DNA of 64,000 nt from a gamma proteobacterium HdN1 (GCA_000198515.1 FP929140.1:3508527-3572526), one strand, 5' to 3'; shown: positions 1 to 12,814, counted from the first letter of the stretch. Numbers and translations are program-made. The notes: a model not told the origin generated them from the sequence alone.

Positions 1-382
1 CCCAGAAGATGGATACCGGCACGAACTGGACGTCCAACTCTTGGTTTTCACTACCGGCCTGTACCAACCGGTTCAGAAGATCGGACTGTTTCGGCTTTTG
101 CTTGCGGCCGAGGCTGTCGTGCTTTTCGGTCAAATAAATGACGCTTCGAGGGCTGCTGATCGCGCCGGCTTCGAGTTTGCGTGTGGGGCGCGGTAGATCG
201 TTTTCGCGGCAGACCGCGTCTAGCACGAGCAGGTCGGAGAGGGATTTGTCTCGCAGTACAAAGCAGATTGGTTTTTGCCGATCGAGATTTAGGCTGTCAA
301 TGTCCGATGGCTTCACGCTGGTACGAACAAAGAGAAATAGGATACTTTTTACAATCCATAGAAAAAAATGAACAATTGGCAC
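1..382 (-). CDS. plsB: Glycerol-3-phosphate acyltransferase PlsB, N-terminal part (runs off left edge)
   Basis: Reading the complement from a GTG at 382 gives 127 uninterrupted codons to the window edge. The start has an AAGGA Shine-Dalgarno 8 bases upstream, and an in-frame stop lies at 400-398. The protein has a hydrophobic N-terminus (IVHFFLWIVKSILFLFV), then a segment like PlsB, including DLLVLDAVCRENDLP and VQFVPVSIFWG, which match the E. coli PlsB region ending VQMVPVSVMFG. PlsB is the inner-membrane enzyme that acylates sn-glycerol-3-phosphate in the first step of phospholipid synthesis. The family is about 800 residues, so over four fifths of the gene, including the HX4D catalytic motif, lies outside. 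It is transcribed divergently from the ABC operon. The family call rests on N-terminal similarity only. Confidence 0.8.
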   Translation of the reverse strand, partial: MPIVHFFLWIVKSILFLFVRTSVKPSDIDSLNLDRQKPICFVLRDKSLSDLLVLDAVCRENDLPRPTRKLEAGAISSPRSVIYLTEKHDSLGRKQKPKQSDLLNRLVQAGSENQELDVQFVPVSIFW

Positions 383-757
383 AATCCGCTTCCTTCTTTA
401 CGATCGAGAGGGTGCAAGTCTACCGACATGGCGGGTGTGTGCAAAGGCTCCCTCGGTGACTGGCCGTAACAAATCGTTGCCCTCGTGCTATAGGTCAGAA
501 TTTTTTGAAGGTTCTTGGCCTAGTGCGTTTAGGCGGGTGGGTGGGTGTAGGTAGGTCGGTGAGTGCAGGCTGGCCGTTCAGACTTGGAACCTTTGGGGGG
601 CACGCTGGTCGAAACGCCGTAATTCAGCCCGTTGCGTGCAACTGACGCGGTATTCACGAGAAAAGCGGCATTAACGAGAAAAGCGGTATTCACGAGAAAA
701 GCGGTATTCACGAGAAAAACAGTACTAACGAAAAACAAGGGACATAGGTTTCGGCGC
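383..757. other. Intergenic region between plsB and the ABC operon
   Basis: 375 bases with no convincing gene. It contains a G-rich stretch (535-555, three GGG tracts followed by two GG tracts) and four copies of an 18-bp tandem repeat at 647-718. Promoters for the two divergent genes should lie here, but I cannot pick good -35/-10 pairs. Confidence 0.5.
647..718 (+). repeat. 18-bp tandem repeat, four copies
   Basis: Unit gcggtattcacgagaaaa at 647-664, 683-700 and 701-718, with a two-base variant at 665-682; a degenerate fifth copy follows to 736. It is open in the frame of the downstream ABC gene (hexapeptide VFTRKA) but lies upstream of the ABC core, so I treat it as leader sequence. Confidence 0.85.
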
Positions 758-1687
758 ATGATTTTAATAGACAAGCTAACGAAGCGCTTTGGTCCGTTCA
801 CTGCGGTGAATGAACTCAGCTTTCAGGTGGCGCCTGGCGAAGTATTAGGATTTTTGGGGCCAAACGGCGCAGGTAAATCAACGACGATGAAGATGGTGGC
901 TGGGTTTCTTGCGCCAACTTCAGGAACGATCGCGGTGTTCGGCCATAATGTTGTGGATCAGCCGCTCAAAGCAAAGCAGATGATTGGCTATCTGCCGGAA
1001 GGGGCGCCTAGCTACGGCGATATGAGCACCTATGATTTTCTGCGCTTTATTGGCCAAGTGCGGAAGCTGAACGCGAGCGATTTGGCGAATCGCTTGGATG
1101 CGGTGGTTCAACAGTTATCCTTGCAGTCTGTGTTGCATCAGCCGATCGACACGCTCTCTAAAGGATTTCGCCGTAGGGTTGGCCTTGCTCAGGCCATCCT
1201 TCATGATCCCAAGGTGCTCATTCTTGATGAACCCACCGACGGACTGGATCCGAACCAGAAACATGAGGTTCGGCGCCTGATACAGAATCTTTCTCACGAT
1301 AAAATCGTGATCGTGTCCACGCATATTCTCGAAGAAGTGGCCGCAGTTTGCAGCCGCGCAATCATCATTTCTGGCGGCCGTCTGCTGGCCGATGAAACGC
1401 CTGCAGCACTGGAGGCGCGTTCACGCTTTCATGGTGCGATCACGCTGGAATTGGCGGAAAGCGCCGGTGCTTACCCACTGCTTTCACGTTTGCCGGAAGT
1501 GGCAAATTCGGAGCTTTCTGGGCCGACGCAATCACGCATTGTTCTGTTTCCAAAGCCCGGTTCCAATCTTTTTGGCAGCGTTAATCGAATGGTTCATCAA
1601 CATGGCTGGCATGTGCAAGAAATGCACGTTGAGCGCGGTCAACTGGATGAGGTTTTTCGCACGATTACTCAGGGAGCCGCCCAATGA
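758..1687 (+). CDS. ABC transporter ATP-binding protein (GldA/CcmA-like)
   Basis: 309-aa ATPase subunit of an ABC-2 type exporter. Walker A GPNGAGKST is at residues 34-42, the signature is the variant LSKGFRRR seen in GldA-type subunits, Walker B is VLILDEP with the D-loop GLDP, and the switch His is in STHILEE. An in-frame ATG-like start is possible at 632, but that would put the 18-bp repeats and about 42 low-complexity residues before the normal N-terminus MILIDKLTKRFG. I therefore prefer the ATG at 758, although its Shine-Dalgarno (AAGGGA) is distant. The stop overlaps the permease start (ATGA), showing translational coupling. It should power the membrane partner encoded next. Confidence 0.85.
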   Translation: MILIDKLTKRFGPFTAVNELSFQVAPGEVLGFLGPNGAGKSTTMKMVAGFLAPTSGTIAVFGHNVVDQPLKAKQMIGYLPEGAPSYGDMSTYDFLRFIGQVRKLNASDLANRLDAVVQQLSLQSVLHQPIDTLSKGFRRRVGLAQAILHDPKVLILDEPTDGLDPNQKHEVRRLIQNLSHDKIVIVSTHILEEVAAVCSRAIIISGGRLLADETPAALEARSRFHGAITLELAESAGAYPLLSRLPEVANSELSGPTQSRIVLFPKPGSNLFGSVNRMVHQHGWHVQEMHVERGQLDEVFRTITQGAAQ

Positions 1688-2418
1688 ACGCAACGCTAGT
1701 CATTGCAAAACGTGAGCTTCATAGCTATTTTTCGACGCCGCTCGCTTATGTATTTATTGTCATTTTTTTAATGCTCACAGCATCGTTTACGTTTTTCTTG
1801 GGTGGTTTTTTTGAGCGGGGGCAGGCAGATTTAAGCCCGTTTTTTAATTTTCACCCGTGGCTGTATCTCTTTTTGGTGCCTGCGCTTTCGATGCGGCTTT
1901 GGGCGGAGGAGCGCAAGAGTGGCACCATTGAGCTGCTGATGACGCTGCCGGTTTCGCTCAAGAGCTTGGTTTTAGGCAAGTATCTTGCCGCTTGGGTGTT
2001 CACTGGGATTGCGTTGCTCTTGACCTTCCCGATTTGGATTACCGTCAACTATTTGGGTGCGCCGGATAACGGCGTCATTGTGACGGGCTACCTAGGCAGT
2101 TGGTTTATGGCAGGCGCTTACCTTGCGATTGGATCGTGTATTTCTGCTGCAACCAAAAATCAGGTTATTGCGTTTATTATTACCGTGGTGGTGTGTTTCT
2201 TGTTTGTCGTGAGTGGTTTTAATATCGTGTTGGACTGGTTTACTCGCTGGGCGCCGGATTCCTTGGTGGACGCGGTCGCGGCCTTGAGTTTTATGACGCA
2301 TTTTCAATCCATTGCAAAAGGTGTGCTTGATCTTAGGGATGTGTTTTATTTCTTGATTGTCACGCTTGGGTGGCTGCTCGCTACGGCGATTGTCATTGAC
2401 ATGAAAAAAGCCAGCTAA
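1684..2418 (+). CDS. ABC-2 type transporter permease (GldF-like)
   Basis: 244-aa polytopic membrane protein with about six hydrophobic segments, beginning MNATLVIAKRELHSYFSTPLAY, the usual N-terminus of ABC-2 permeases of the GldF/NosY group. The motif RLWAEERKSGTIELLMTLP is the conserved cytoplasmic loop of this family. It overlaps the ATPase stop by four bases and is followed after 13 bases by a GldG-like gene, so the three form one transporter operon. In Bacteroidetes, homologues (GldAFG) belong to gliding motility. In proteobacteria the same trio occurs without gliding, and the substrate is unknown. Confidence 0.85.
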   Translation: MNATLVIAKRELHSYFSTPLAYVFIVIFLMLTASFTFFLGGFFERGQADLSPFFNFHPWLYLFLVPALSMRLWAEERKSGTIELLMTLPVSLKSLVLGKYLAAWVFTGIALLLTFPIWITVNYLGAPDNGVIVTGYLGSWFMAGAYLAIGSCISAATKNQVIAFIITVVVCFLFVVSGFNIVLDWFTRWAPDSLVDAVAALSFMTHFQSIAKGVLDLRDVFYFLIVTLGWLLATAIVIDMKKAS

Positions 2419-2431
2419 GGGAGAGGCAAAG

Positions 2432-4444
2432 ATGCGTTTTCATCGTTTTTTTTCTAGCGCTGGCCTGATTGCGCTAGCGATTCTTGTACTTGTTTCCACG
2501 CTTGCAGTGGACACGATCTTTCGGGGGGTGCGCTTAGATCTGACCGAAGGGAAGTTATATACGCTTTCGGATGGCAGTAAGAAGATCGTTGCGGATTTAC
2601 CGGAGAAGGTGGATCTGTTTTTCTATTTTTCGCATGACGCTACGAAGGATGCGTTGCCTTGGCGCAATTACGCGCGTCAAGTTCAAGAAATGTTGCACGA
2701 GTTTGAACTCGCCTCTAACGGTAAGGTAAAGCTGCATGTGATTGAACCGGAACCGTTTTCCGAGGAGGAAGATCAGGCAGCAGAATACGGCCTTCAGGCC
2801 ATTCCGTTGGCGCAAGGCGGTGATCCGATCTATTTTGGCCTTGCTGCGGTTCGAACTGCAGGGAGCTCGGGAGACGCAAAGGCTAAAACTGCGCTCCATA
2901 CGGAGATTATTCCGTTTTTTCAGCCGGATCGTCGCAATTTCATGGAATATGATATTGCCAAGCTGATTTACCAAACGGGCAGAGTCAGCCGTCCAAAAGT
3001 CGCAGTGATCAGTGGCCTAGATGTGGGCGGTGGTTGGGATATGATGACACGCCAACCGACAGAGCCGTGGGTTGCCTATCAGCAGGTAGAGCAATTGTTT
3101 GATGTTACGAAGTTGGATTCGGATGTGGAGCATATTGGCAATGAATATTCTCTGCTGGTGCTGATACATCCAAAAGATCTTCCAGAGACACTGCAATATG
3201 CGATTGATCAGTTCGCGTTGCGCGGCGGCCACATTCTGGCGTTTGTCGATCCTTATGCAGAGCAGGATCGGGGTGGAATGTTTGGAGGTGACGCAAGCCG
3301 TGCATCTGATCTCGGGCGCTTATTGAATGCGTGGGGCGTCAAAATGGACACCAGCAAGGTGATTGGCGATTACAAGCTCGCAGTGCCAGTTGCGGTAGAT
3401 CGCGATTCGCCTCGCGTAAAGCATCTTGCAATCTTGCAGCTTACGGAAAAAAATCATGCCAGCGATGACATGATGATCCGCAATCTGGAGTCGATTAATA
3501 TGACTTCCGCCGGCTTTCTGGTGCCGATGGAAGGTGCGAAAACGCATCTTGCGCCGCTGTTAGTCAGCACGGATGCTGCAGCGCCCTTGGATGCGAGCTT
3601 GTTAGATGGTTTGGAAGATCCGTCGATTTTAATGAAGAACTTTAAGCCAACCGGCGAAAAGTATGTCCTAGCCGCGCAGGTCAGCGGCGAGGCGACAACT
3701 GCTTTTCCGAATGGAATCCCAGTAAAGGAAACGAAGCCAGATGAAAAGGAAGAGAGTAAAAAAGGAAGCGGCAAGGAGAACGATGCAGAAATTCAAGCGC
3801 CGGGTGCAAAAAAGGCAGAGGATGCGAAAGCTCTCTCTGATAATAAAGGAGCCATAGCGGAAAACCAGAAGAAAACTGGTGAGATCCACGTCATGGTGGT
3901 TGCCGATACGGATGTTCTTTCCGATCGGATGTGGGTGCAGGTGCAGAAATTTTTTGGCCAGTCTGTTGCGCAGCCCTTCGCCGATAACGGTGCGTTTCTG
4001 ACCAACAGCGTGGATGTTTTGGCGGGCAGCCCTGACTTGGTTAATATCCGCTCTCGTGGCCGCTTTGTGCGCCCCTTTGTAGTTCTGCAAGATATGCAGC
4101 GCGATGCGGAGGCGAATTACCAAGAAATTGAGGAAAGCCTGAAGGAGCGTTTGGAAGCCACTGAAAACAAATTAGCGGAGCTACAGAATCACCGTGATGA
4201 TAAGGGCGCGTTATTAACCCTGACGCCAGAGCAGCAGGATACGATTCTGAAGTTTCAGGAAGAAAAACTCTCGATCCGCAAACAGTTGCGTGATGTGCAG
4301 CATGAACTGAATCGTAACATTCAGGATTTGCAGGCGCGCATCCGCACCATCAACATCTTGGCGGTTCCGCTATTGTTGACGATTTTTGCGGTTGTTTTTG
4401 CATGGGTTCGGCGTCGTAAGATGCGTAGATCAATCGGCCGGTAA
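2432..4444 (+). CDS. GldG-family ABC auxiliary protein
   Basis: 670 aa; strong Shine-Dalgarno GGGAGAGG seven bases before ATG. An N-terminal membrane segment (about residues 8-28) is followed by a long extracytoplasmic part typical of the ABC-transport auxiliary/GldG family (TLSDGSKKIVADLPEKVDLFFYF..., FVDPYAEQDRGG). A Lys/Glu-rich low-complexity insertion lies at about residues 430-485, a coiled coil near 560-635, and a C-terminal membrane helix (INILAVPLLLTIFAVVFAW) ends in an RRRKMRRS basic tail. This layout, periplasmic domain between two anchors, matches GldG. It probably works with the preceding ATPase and permease; the substrate is not inferable. Confidence 0.8.
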   Translation: MRFHRFFSSAGLIALAILVLVSTLAVDTIFRGVRLDLTEGKLYTLSDGSKKIVADLPEKVDLFFYFSHDATKDALPWRNYARQVQEMLHEFELASNGKVKLHVIEPEPFSEEEDQAAEYGLQAIPLAQGGDPIYFGLAAVRTAGSSGDAKAKTALHTEIIPFFQPDRRNFMEYDIAKLIYQTGRVSRPKVAVISGLDVGGGWDMMTRQPTEPWVAYQQVEQLFDVTKLDSDVEHIGNEYSLLVLIHPKDLPETLQYAIDQFALRGGHILAFVDPYAEQDRGGMFGGDASRASDLGRLLNAWGVKMDTSKVIGDYKLAVPVAVDRDSPRVKHLAILQLTEKNHASDDMMIRNLESINMTSAGFLVPMEGAKTHLAPLLVSTDAAAPLDASLLDGLEDPSILMKNFKPTGEKYVLAAQVSGEATTAFPNGIPVKETKPDEKEESKKGSGKENDAEIQAPGAKKAEDAKALSDNKGAIAENQKKTGEIHVMVVADTDVLSDRMWVQVQKFFGQSVAQPFADNGAFLTNSVDVLAGSPDLVNIRSRGRFVRPFVVLQDMQRDAEANYQEIEESLKERLEATENKLAELQNHRDDKGALLTLTPEQQDTILKFQEEKLSIRKQLRDVQHELNRNIQDLQARIRTINILAVPLLLTIFAVVFAWVRRRKMRRSIGR

Positions 4445-4456
4445 CAAAACCGGCCG
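4435..4456 (+). other. GC-rich inverted repeat at the end of the GldG-like gene
   Basis: Perfect 8-bp arms CGGCCGGT / ACCGGCCG separated by AACAAA, spanning the stop codon. No T-run follows, so it is not a canonical Rho-independent terminator. It could slow ribosomes or stabilise the 3' end before tilS. Confidence 0.4.
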
Positions 4457-4480
4457 GTAAGCAGTGGAGCGTAAAGCTAG

Positions 4481-5872
4481 GTGAGCGAACTCTTGTTGCC
4501 GGAGTGGTTGTCTTACGCGCCTCGTTTGGGGCGTGTTGGGCGATTGCTGGTGGGGTTTAGTGGCGGCCTGGATTCGACCGTACTGCTGTATCTTGCCCGT
4601 AGATGGTCTTTGCAGAGTTCGGTGCCGATCGTTGCGGTACATGTGAATCATCAGCTCTCCGCTCATGCCTTCGCGTGGCAGCAACATTGTGTAGACCTGT
4701 GCGAAGCTTGGGGGATTGCCTTGCACTGCGAGGCGGTTCACGTAGATGCGCATGGTGTGGGTGTTGAGTCTGCCGCTCGTGCAGCGCGTTATCAGGTGTT
4801 TCAGCGATTAGCGAAACCTAGCGATGTGCTGCTGTTAGGCCACCACCGTGACGATCAGGTTGAAACATTTTTTTTGCGCCTGATGCGCGGCAGTGGTGTG
4901 CTAGGGCTTGCCTCGATGGACGATGTGAGTGAGTGGCAGGGGCTTTGTATTGTGCGGCCGCTGCTTGGCTTGAGCAAAAGCGTGCTGCACGAATTTGCAA
5001 AGTCGCAGCAGTGGACGTGGGTGGAGGATGAATCTAACCAGTCCGATCGCTACGACCGGAATTTTTTGCGGCTTGAAGTGCTGCCTAGACTTGCGCAACG
5101 TTGGCCCTCAAGTGCGGAGGCTGTTGAGCGTAGTGTGCGCCATTGCAGAGAAGCGCAGGGTTTGCTGGATGAGCTTGCGGCAATGGATGTCGAGACACTT
5201 TGCCAAACCGATGGTGGGATTTCGGTCGATAGATTGCGTCTGTTATCGCTTTCGCGGGCGCGTAACGTGCTGCGTTACTGGTTGCGGAGTTTTCGTTTGT
5301 CTCTGCCGAGCGAGGCTCGTTTGAATGAGACTTTGGCGGTGATGCTCCAGTCTGCCGAAGACGCTGCACCGCTTGTCCTTTTGCAAGATACAGGATTACG
5401 GCAAAGCGTTGAGTTAAGGCGTTTTGACGGAGCGATTTATGTGGTTCCGCGCATGGTTGCAGCGATTCAGCCATTTCACCTTGTCGAATTGAAAAGCCAA
5501 ATGCTTCCTGCGGGTGGACGTTTGCTGGTTTCATTTTATCGTGCAGGCATGGTACCACCCAATAGGAGTGCGGTGTCGGTGCGAAAACTCGCGGCCCACA
5601 AGCTCGACATTGAAAGCGCGGCGTGGCGAATTGATTATCGAAAGGGCGGTGAGCGTGTGAAGCTGGCAGGTCATCCGACTCGGCCCCTAAAAAAGATCCT
5701 GCAAGAGCACCGAGTTCCTCCGTGGTGGCGCGATCGTCTTCCGCTTTTGTATAAGGAAGATGTGCTGGTGGCGGTTGCGGGGCTGGGTGTGGTGGAAGGT
5801 TACCAAATGCAAGCCGGCGAAGATGGAGTTCAGATTGACTGGGAGGCGCCGGAGTTGCCCAAGCAAGACTGA
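4481..5872 (+). CDS. tilS: tRNA(Ile)-lysidine synthase
   Basis: 463 aa with a GTG start. TilS joins lysine to C34 of the CAU-anticodon tRNA-Ile so that it reads AUA. The PP-loop SGGLDS is at residues 27-32, followed by VHVNHQLS and the family motifs ESAARAARYQ and LLGHHRDDQVETFFLRLMRGSG. The middle is the TilS substrate-binding domain, and the C-terminal domain (KLAGHPTRPLKKILQEHRVPPWWRDRLPLLY is split here over residues about 385-415) is the TilS C-terminal domain. The length fits long gammaproteobacterial TilS (about 430-460). It lies directly upstream of pyrG, the common gene order in this class. Confidence 0.95.
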   Translation: MSELLLPEWLSYAPRLGRVGRLLVGFSGGLDSTVLLYLARRWSLQSSVPIVAVHVNHQLSAHAFAWQQHCVDLCEAWGIALHCEAVHVDAHGVGVESAARAARYQVFQRLAKPSDVLLLGHHRDDQVETFFLRLMRGSGVLGLASMDDVSEWQGLCIVRPLLGLSKSVLHEFAKSQQWTWVEDESNQSDRYDRNFLRLEVLPRLAQRWPSSAEAVERSVRHCREAQGLLDELAAMDVETLCQTDGGISVDRLRLLSLSRARNVLRYWLRSFRLSLPSEARLNETLAVMLQSAEDAAPLVLLQDTGLRQSVELRRFDGAIYVVPRMVAAIQPFHLVELKSQMLPAGGRLLVSFYRAGMVPPNRSAVSVRKLAAHKLDIESAAWRIDYRKGGERVKLAGHPTRPLKKILQEHRVPPWWRDRLPLLYKEDVLVAVAGLGVVEGYQMQAGEDGVQIDWEAPELPKQD

Positions 5873-5928
5873 TGGCGCGAAGGGGGGGTATGGCGATCGT
5901 TCGCTGTTCCACATTCGCTGGTCCACAA

Positions 5929-5957
5929 TTGTGAAAAAAGCCAACTTACAGTACACT
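5929..5957 (+). promoter_or_regulatory. Possible sigma70 promoter upstream of pyrG
   Basis: TTGTGA (5929-5934) and TACACT (5952-5957) with a 17-base spacer, four of six matches in each box. It lies 65 bases before the pyrG start in the 150-base tilS-pyrG gap. Pattern match only. Confidence 0.3.
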
Positions 5958-6019
5958 TCGGGTCCATTCCTGAGTATCCCGTTCCCTCTGTTTTTCTCCC
6001 CCCCAATATCAGTGGTTGA

Positions 6020-7660
<1,641 letters not shown>

Positions 7661-7703
7661 CACTGATGATACATCCAGAGATATTCAGGTTTTCACCCAT
7701 TAG

Positions 7704-8564
<861 letters not shown>

Positions 8565-8599
8565 CCGCGTGCTAACCACCTCATAACGCCCGTTATTGA

Positions 8600-9919
<1,320 letters not shown>

Positions 9920-9939
9920 GGGATTTCTTGGCGCCCATT

Positions 9940-9970
9940 CGGATCGGTTTCCGTAGAATCCGGCTTTTTT
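9940..9970 (+). terminator. Weak possible terminator between eno and ftsB
   Basis: CGGAT (9940-9944) can pair with ATCCG (9958-9962), followed by GC and six T. The stem is only five base pairs with a 13-base loop, so partial termination at best. Confidence 0.3.
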
Positions 9971-10002
9971 GTAGAGAATCGCGTCTTTCAAGAGCACCGC
10001 AA

Positions 10003-10392
10003 ATGACCCATGCTGCTGACGACAAAACATCGGATGGCGCGGAGGTTTCTCCTCCCACGTCAGGAGCGACGCAGGCGAGTGCTGCGCCGATTTTGACGTG
10101 GACGCGTTTGGTGTTTTGGTCGCTGCTGATTGCTTTCGTGCTCCTGCAGTACCGGCTTTGGGTCGGTGAAGGCAGTTTTGCGGAGGTCTGGCGTCTTCAG
10201 ACCGAAATCGAAAAGCAGGAACAGGAAAACTATGTTTTAGGCGAGCGCAACCGGCGCTTGACTGCCGAGGTGAAAGACCTTCAGGAAGGCAGTGCGGCGG
10301 TTGAGGAGCGTGCGCGCAAGCAGCTCGGGATGATCAAGTCGGACGAGATGTTGTTCATCGTTCGGGACAGTAACAGCCAAGGAAAAAAATAA
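10003..10392 (+). CDS. ftsB: Cell division protein FtsB
   Basis: 129 aa. A cytoplasmic N-terminal tail of about 28 residues (longer than in E. coli, 103 aa) precedes one membrane segment (LVFWSLLIAFVLLQYRLWVG). A periplasmic coiled coil (LQTEIEKQEQENYVLGERN...) follows, then the FtsB/DivIC motif ending VEERARKQLGMIKSDEMLF. FtsB bridges FtsL and FtsQ in the divisome. Reading frame is open upstream to 9928, but the ATG at 10003 is the first good start and the upstream part overlaps the eno terminator region. Position between eno and ispD is standard. Confidence 0.9.
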   Translation: MTHAADDKTSDGAEVSPPTSGATQASAAPILTWTRLVFWSLLIAFVLLQYRLWVGEGSFAEVWRLQTEIEKQEQENYVLGERNRRLTAEVKDLQEGSAAVEERARKQLGMIKSDEMLFIVRDSNSQGKK

Positions 10393-10398
10393 GCGTAA

Positions 10399-11178
10399 AT
10401 GCCTCTTGCTACCGAGAAGTACTGGTGTGTTGTTCCTGCTGCGGGCGTTGGTATGCGTATGGGCGCGGCCTTGCCTAAGCAGTATCTGACGCTGGCAGGG
10501 AAGCGGGTCGCTGAGCATACTTTGGAAACACTGTTGCGTGTCTCGCTGTTTTCTGGAATTGTCGTTGCGACCTCGGATGACGACTTGATCTGGCCTAGTT
10601 TGGCTGTTTCCCGCGCAGCCTTGGTTCAGCGTTGCGTTGGCGGATCGGTTCGCAGTGAATCAGTACTAAACGGCCTACGCGCGCTCTCGTCCAAGGCGAG
10701 CCCGCAAGATTGGGTGCTGGTGCACGATATCGCTCGCCCCTGTTTGCGTTTGAACGATATTCAAACGCTCATTACGCGGCTGCATGGGCATGCGGTGGGG
10801 GGCATTTTGGCCACGCCTGTGCGTGATACCATGAAGCGCGCCAACCCTCGCGGTGAAATTGTTTCGACCGTAGATCGCACCTTGCTTTGGCACGCGCTTA
10901 CTCCACAAATGCTTCGCTACCAGCCGCTTTGCGATGCGCTGGAACAGGCGCAGCGAACGGGCTTGGCGCTAACGGACGAAGCAAGTGCAATGGAATCCTT
11001 GGGATTGAGCCCTCTTTTGGTGGAGGGGCATGTGGATAATATCAAGATCACTCACCCGCAGGATCTCGCGCTGGCGGAACTGTTTCTTAAACAGCAGGCT
11101 CTGGAGCGTGAGCAGCAGGCTTTGGAGCGCGAGCAGCAGTCTTCAGAGAGCGAGCAGCACATCAAGGAGCAGAAATGA
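10399..11178 (+). CDS. ispD: 2-C-methyl-D-erythritol 4-phosphate cytidylyltransferase
   Basis: 259 aa; third step of the MEP isoprenoid pathway, transferring CMP from CTP to MEP. The CTP-binding loop [33 protein letters not shown] and LTDEASAME are all present. The E. coli enzyme is 236 aa. The excess is a charged C-terminal tail, residues about 232-259, built from a 21-bp repeat encoding QQALERE three times and predicted to be helical. The stop overlaps the ispF start (ATGA). The tail is not part of the known fold. Confidence 0.95.
   Translation: MPLATEKYWCVVPAAGVGMRMGAALPKQYLTLAGKRVAEHTLETLLRVSLFSGIVVATSDDDLIWPSLAVSRAALVQRCVGGSVRSESVLNGLRALSSKASPQDWVLVHDIARPCLRLNDIQTLITRLHGHAVGGILATPVRDTMKRANPRGEIVSTVDRTLLWHALTPQMLRYQPLCDALEQAQRTGLALTDEASAMESLGLSPLLVEGHVDNIKITHPQDLALAELFLKQQALEREQQALEREQQSSESEQHIKEQK
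11092..11154 (+). repeat. 21-bp tandem repeat in the 3' end of ispD
   Basis: Three in-frame units (11092-11112, 11113-11133, 11134-11154). The first two differ at three positions and the third is more diverged. Each encodes a Glu/Gln-rich heptad, giving IspD a tail of about 27 residues. Confidence 0.85.
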
Positions 11179-11666
11179 ATTTTCGGATCGGCCACGGTTT
11201 TGATGTTCACCGTTTCGGCGAAGGCGATGCAGTCATTTTAGGCGGCGTTCGGATTCCTCATTCGCATGGCTTGGTGGCACATTCGGATGGGGATGTGGTG
11301 CTGCACGCGCTTTCGGATGCGTTGCTGGGTGCGGCCGGTATGGGTGATATTGGCCGGCATTTTCCGGATACCGACCCTGCTTTTCGTGGCGCAGACAGCC
11401 GCGTTTTGCTGCGCCATGTGGTGGGTTTGTTGGCGGCCGCTGGCTGGAGAGCGGGCAATGTAGATGTCACGATCGTTGCTCAATCGCCGAAGATCGCCCC
11501 ACATCATGCGGCGATGCTCGCGGTGGTTGCAGAGGATCTCGGCGTTGCTTTGGATGCAGTCAATATCAAGGCCACAACCACTGAGCAGCTCGGTGCGATC
11601 GGTCGGAAAGAAGGCATTGCGGTACACGCCGTAGCCCTTATCACACGGAGCACGAGCGCCGCATGA
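11175..11666 (+). CDS. ispF: 2-C-methyl-D-erythritol 2,4-cyclodiphosphate synthase
   Basis: 163 aa; cyclises CDP-ME 2-phosphate to MEcPP in the MEP pathway and acts as a trimer with a zinc ion. The N-terminus [12 protein letters not shown] carries the zinc ligands Asp10 and His12. [18 protein letters not shown] and [11 protein letters not shown] are the family signature, and [18 protein letters not shown] is the conserved C-terminus. It overlaps ispD by four bases at its start and truD by four at its end, so translation of all three is coupled. Confidence 0.97.
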   Translation: MNFRIGHGFDVHRFGEGDAVILGGVRIPHSHGLVAHSDGDVVLHALSDALLGAAGMGDIGRHFPDTDPAFRGADSRVLLRHVVGLLAAAGWRAGNVDVTIVAQSPKIAPHHAAMLAVVAEDLGVALDAVNIKATTTEQLGAIGRKEGIAVHAVALITRSTSAA

Positions 11667-12721
11667 CCGACAGCCACTGGGCTTCACTCGCGTTTGCTTT
11701 TGGTGGCTCTGTGGCATTTGGTGCGTTGAAGTCCTCGGAAGATGACTTTCGGGTCGATGAGGTGCTTGGCTTCGAGCCTGATGGCAGTGGAGAACACCTT
11801 TGCGTTCAGGTATGGGCGCGCGGCCAGAATACGGCGTGGCTGGTGCGCCAGCTCGCCCAGTGGGCCAACGTACCGCGCTCCAGTGTGTCTTTTAGCGGTC
11901 AGAAGGATCGCCACGCGATTACCACGCAATGGTTTAGCATCCATCTGCCCGGTCGCTCGGATCCCGAAGTGGCATTGTTTCAGCAGGAAGGCTGGCGTAT
12001 TTTGCAAGCACACCGCCATTCGCGGAAGCTGCGCATCGGCACGCATTGGGGAAATCAATTCGAGATCGTTTTGAGAAATCTTGTCTGGGTGGGCGATGCG
12101 TGCGTTGATGATCTGAACGCGCGTTTGCAGAAGATTCAATCCGTAGGAGTCCCAAATTATTTCGGCGCGCAGCGCTTTGGAAAAGACGAAGGCAACCTTG
12201 CGCGCGCTTTGCAAGTAGTCGCATCGGGAAAGCTGCCGCGTGATCGAGATGAGCGCAGTTGGACGCTTTCCGCTTTACGCAGCTATCTATTCAACTTATG
12301 GTTGAGTGAGCGTGTTCAATTGGCCTCTTGGAATCAGTGGGTGGAAGGCGATTTGCTGCAGCGGGCGGGGCGGCGCGGGTTCTTTGTTGCTGATCAGTTG
12401 GATCATGAACTTAATCAGCGGCTACAGGCGCGGGAGCTGGTGCCTGCAGGGGTGCTGCCTGGAGAGGAGCCGCTCCCTTTTGTCGGTAAAGCACTGACGT
12501 TTGCGGAACAGGCGTGGGCGGGGCAGGCGGATGCGCTGGCGTTTTTGCGCAAGCAACGGCTCAAGCAAGAGGTGCGAAGCGCGGTGCTATTTGCGGAAAA
12601 TTTTGAATATCACTTGGAAGATACTGATTTAAGGCTAAAGTTTTTTCTACCAAGAGGAAGTTTTGCGACGTCCGTTATTCGGGAAATAATTTTTGATGCG
12701 AGTATTTCACCGCATCTATGA
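11663..12721 (+). CDS. truD: tRNA pseudouridine(13) synthase
   Basis: 352 aa; converts U13 of tRNA-Glu to pseudouridine. The TruD motif [15 protein letters not shown] contains the catalytic Asp (residue 82; E. coli Asp80). [12 protein letters not shown] and the insertion domain typical of TruD follow. The length matches E. coli (349). Its ATG overlaps the ispF stop. Downstream there are only about 90 bases before pcm, so surE, which normally lies here, is missing from this cluster. Confidence 0.96.
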   Translation: MTDSHWASLAFAFGGSVAFGALKSSEDDFRVDEVLGFEPDGSGEHLCVQVWARGQNTAWLVRQLAQWANVPRSSVSFSGQKDRHAITTQWFSIHLPGRSDPEVALFQQEGWRILQAHRHSRKLRIGTHWGNQFEIVLRNLVWVGDACVDDLNARLQKIQSVGVPNYFGAQRFGKDEGNLARALQVVASGKLPRDRDERSWTLSALRSYLFNLWLSERVQLASWNQWVEGDLLQRAGRRGFFVADQLDHELNQRLQARELVPAGVLPGEEPLPFVGKALTFAEQAWAGQADALAFLRKQRLKQEVRSAVLFAENFEYHLEDTDLRLKFFLPRGSFATSVIREIIFDASISPHL

Positions 12722-12814
12722 TCAATTAGAATCCATATCATGTTAGGCGAAGCTGAAGAACAAACAAAACAAGACAGCCGGATGGTGACTGAAGTATCAC
12801 AAACAGGGAGAGGG

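Noticed and set aside
632-757. Upstream in-frame extension of the ABC ATPase through the 18-bp repeats
   Set aside because: It adds about 42 low-complexity residues before the normal family N-terminus; the ATG at 758 is a better start, although its ribosome site is weak.
5085-5912. Long minus-strand open frame (275 codons) opposite tilS
   Set aside because: It is antisense to a clear tilS, has a low-complexity Pro/His/Arg-rich composition and no recognisable domain.
12740-12814. Longer Pcm from the ATG at 12740, or a surE remnant
   Set aside because: The extra 25 residues show no similarity to Pcm or SurE, and 12815 has the better ribosome site and gives the family length.
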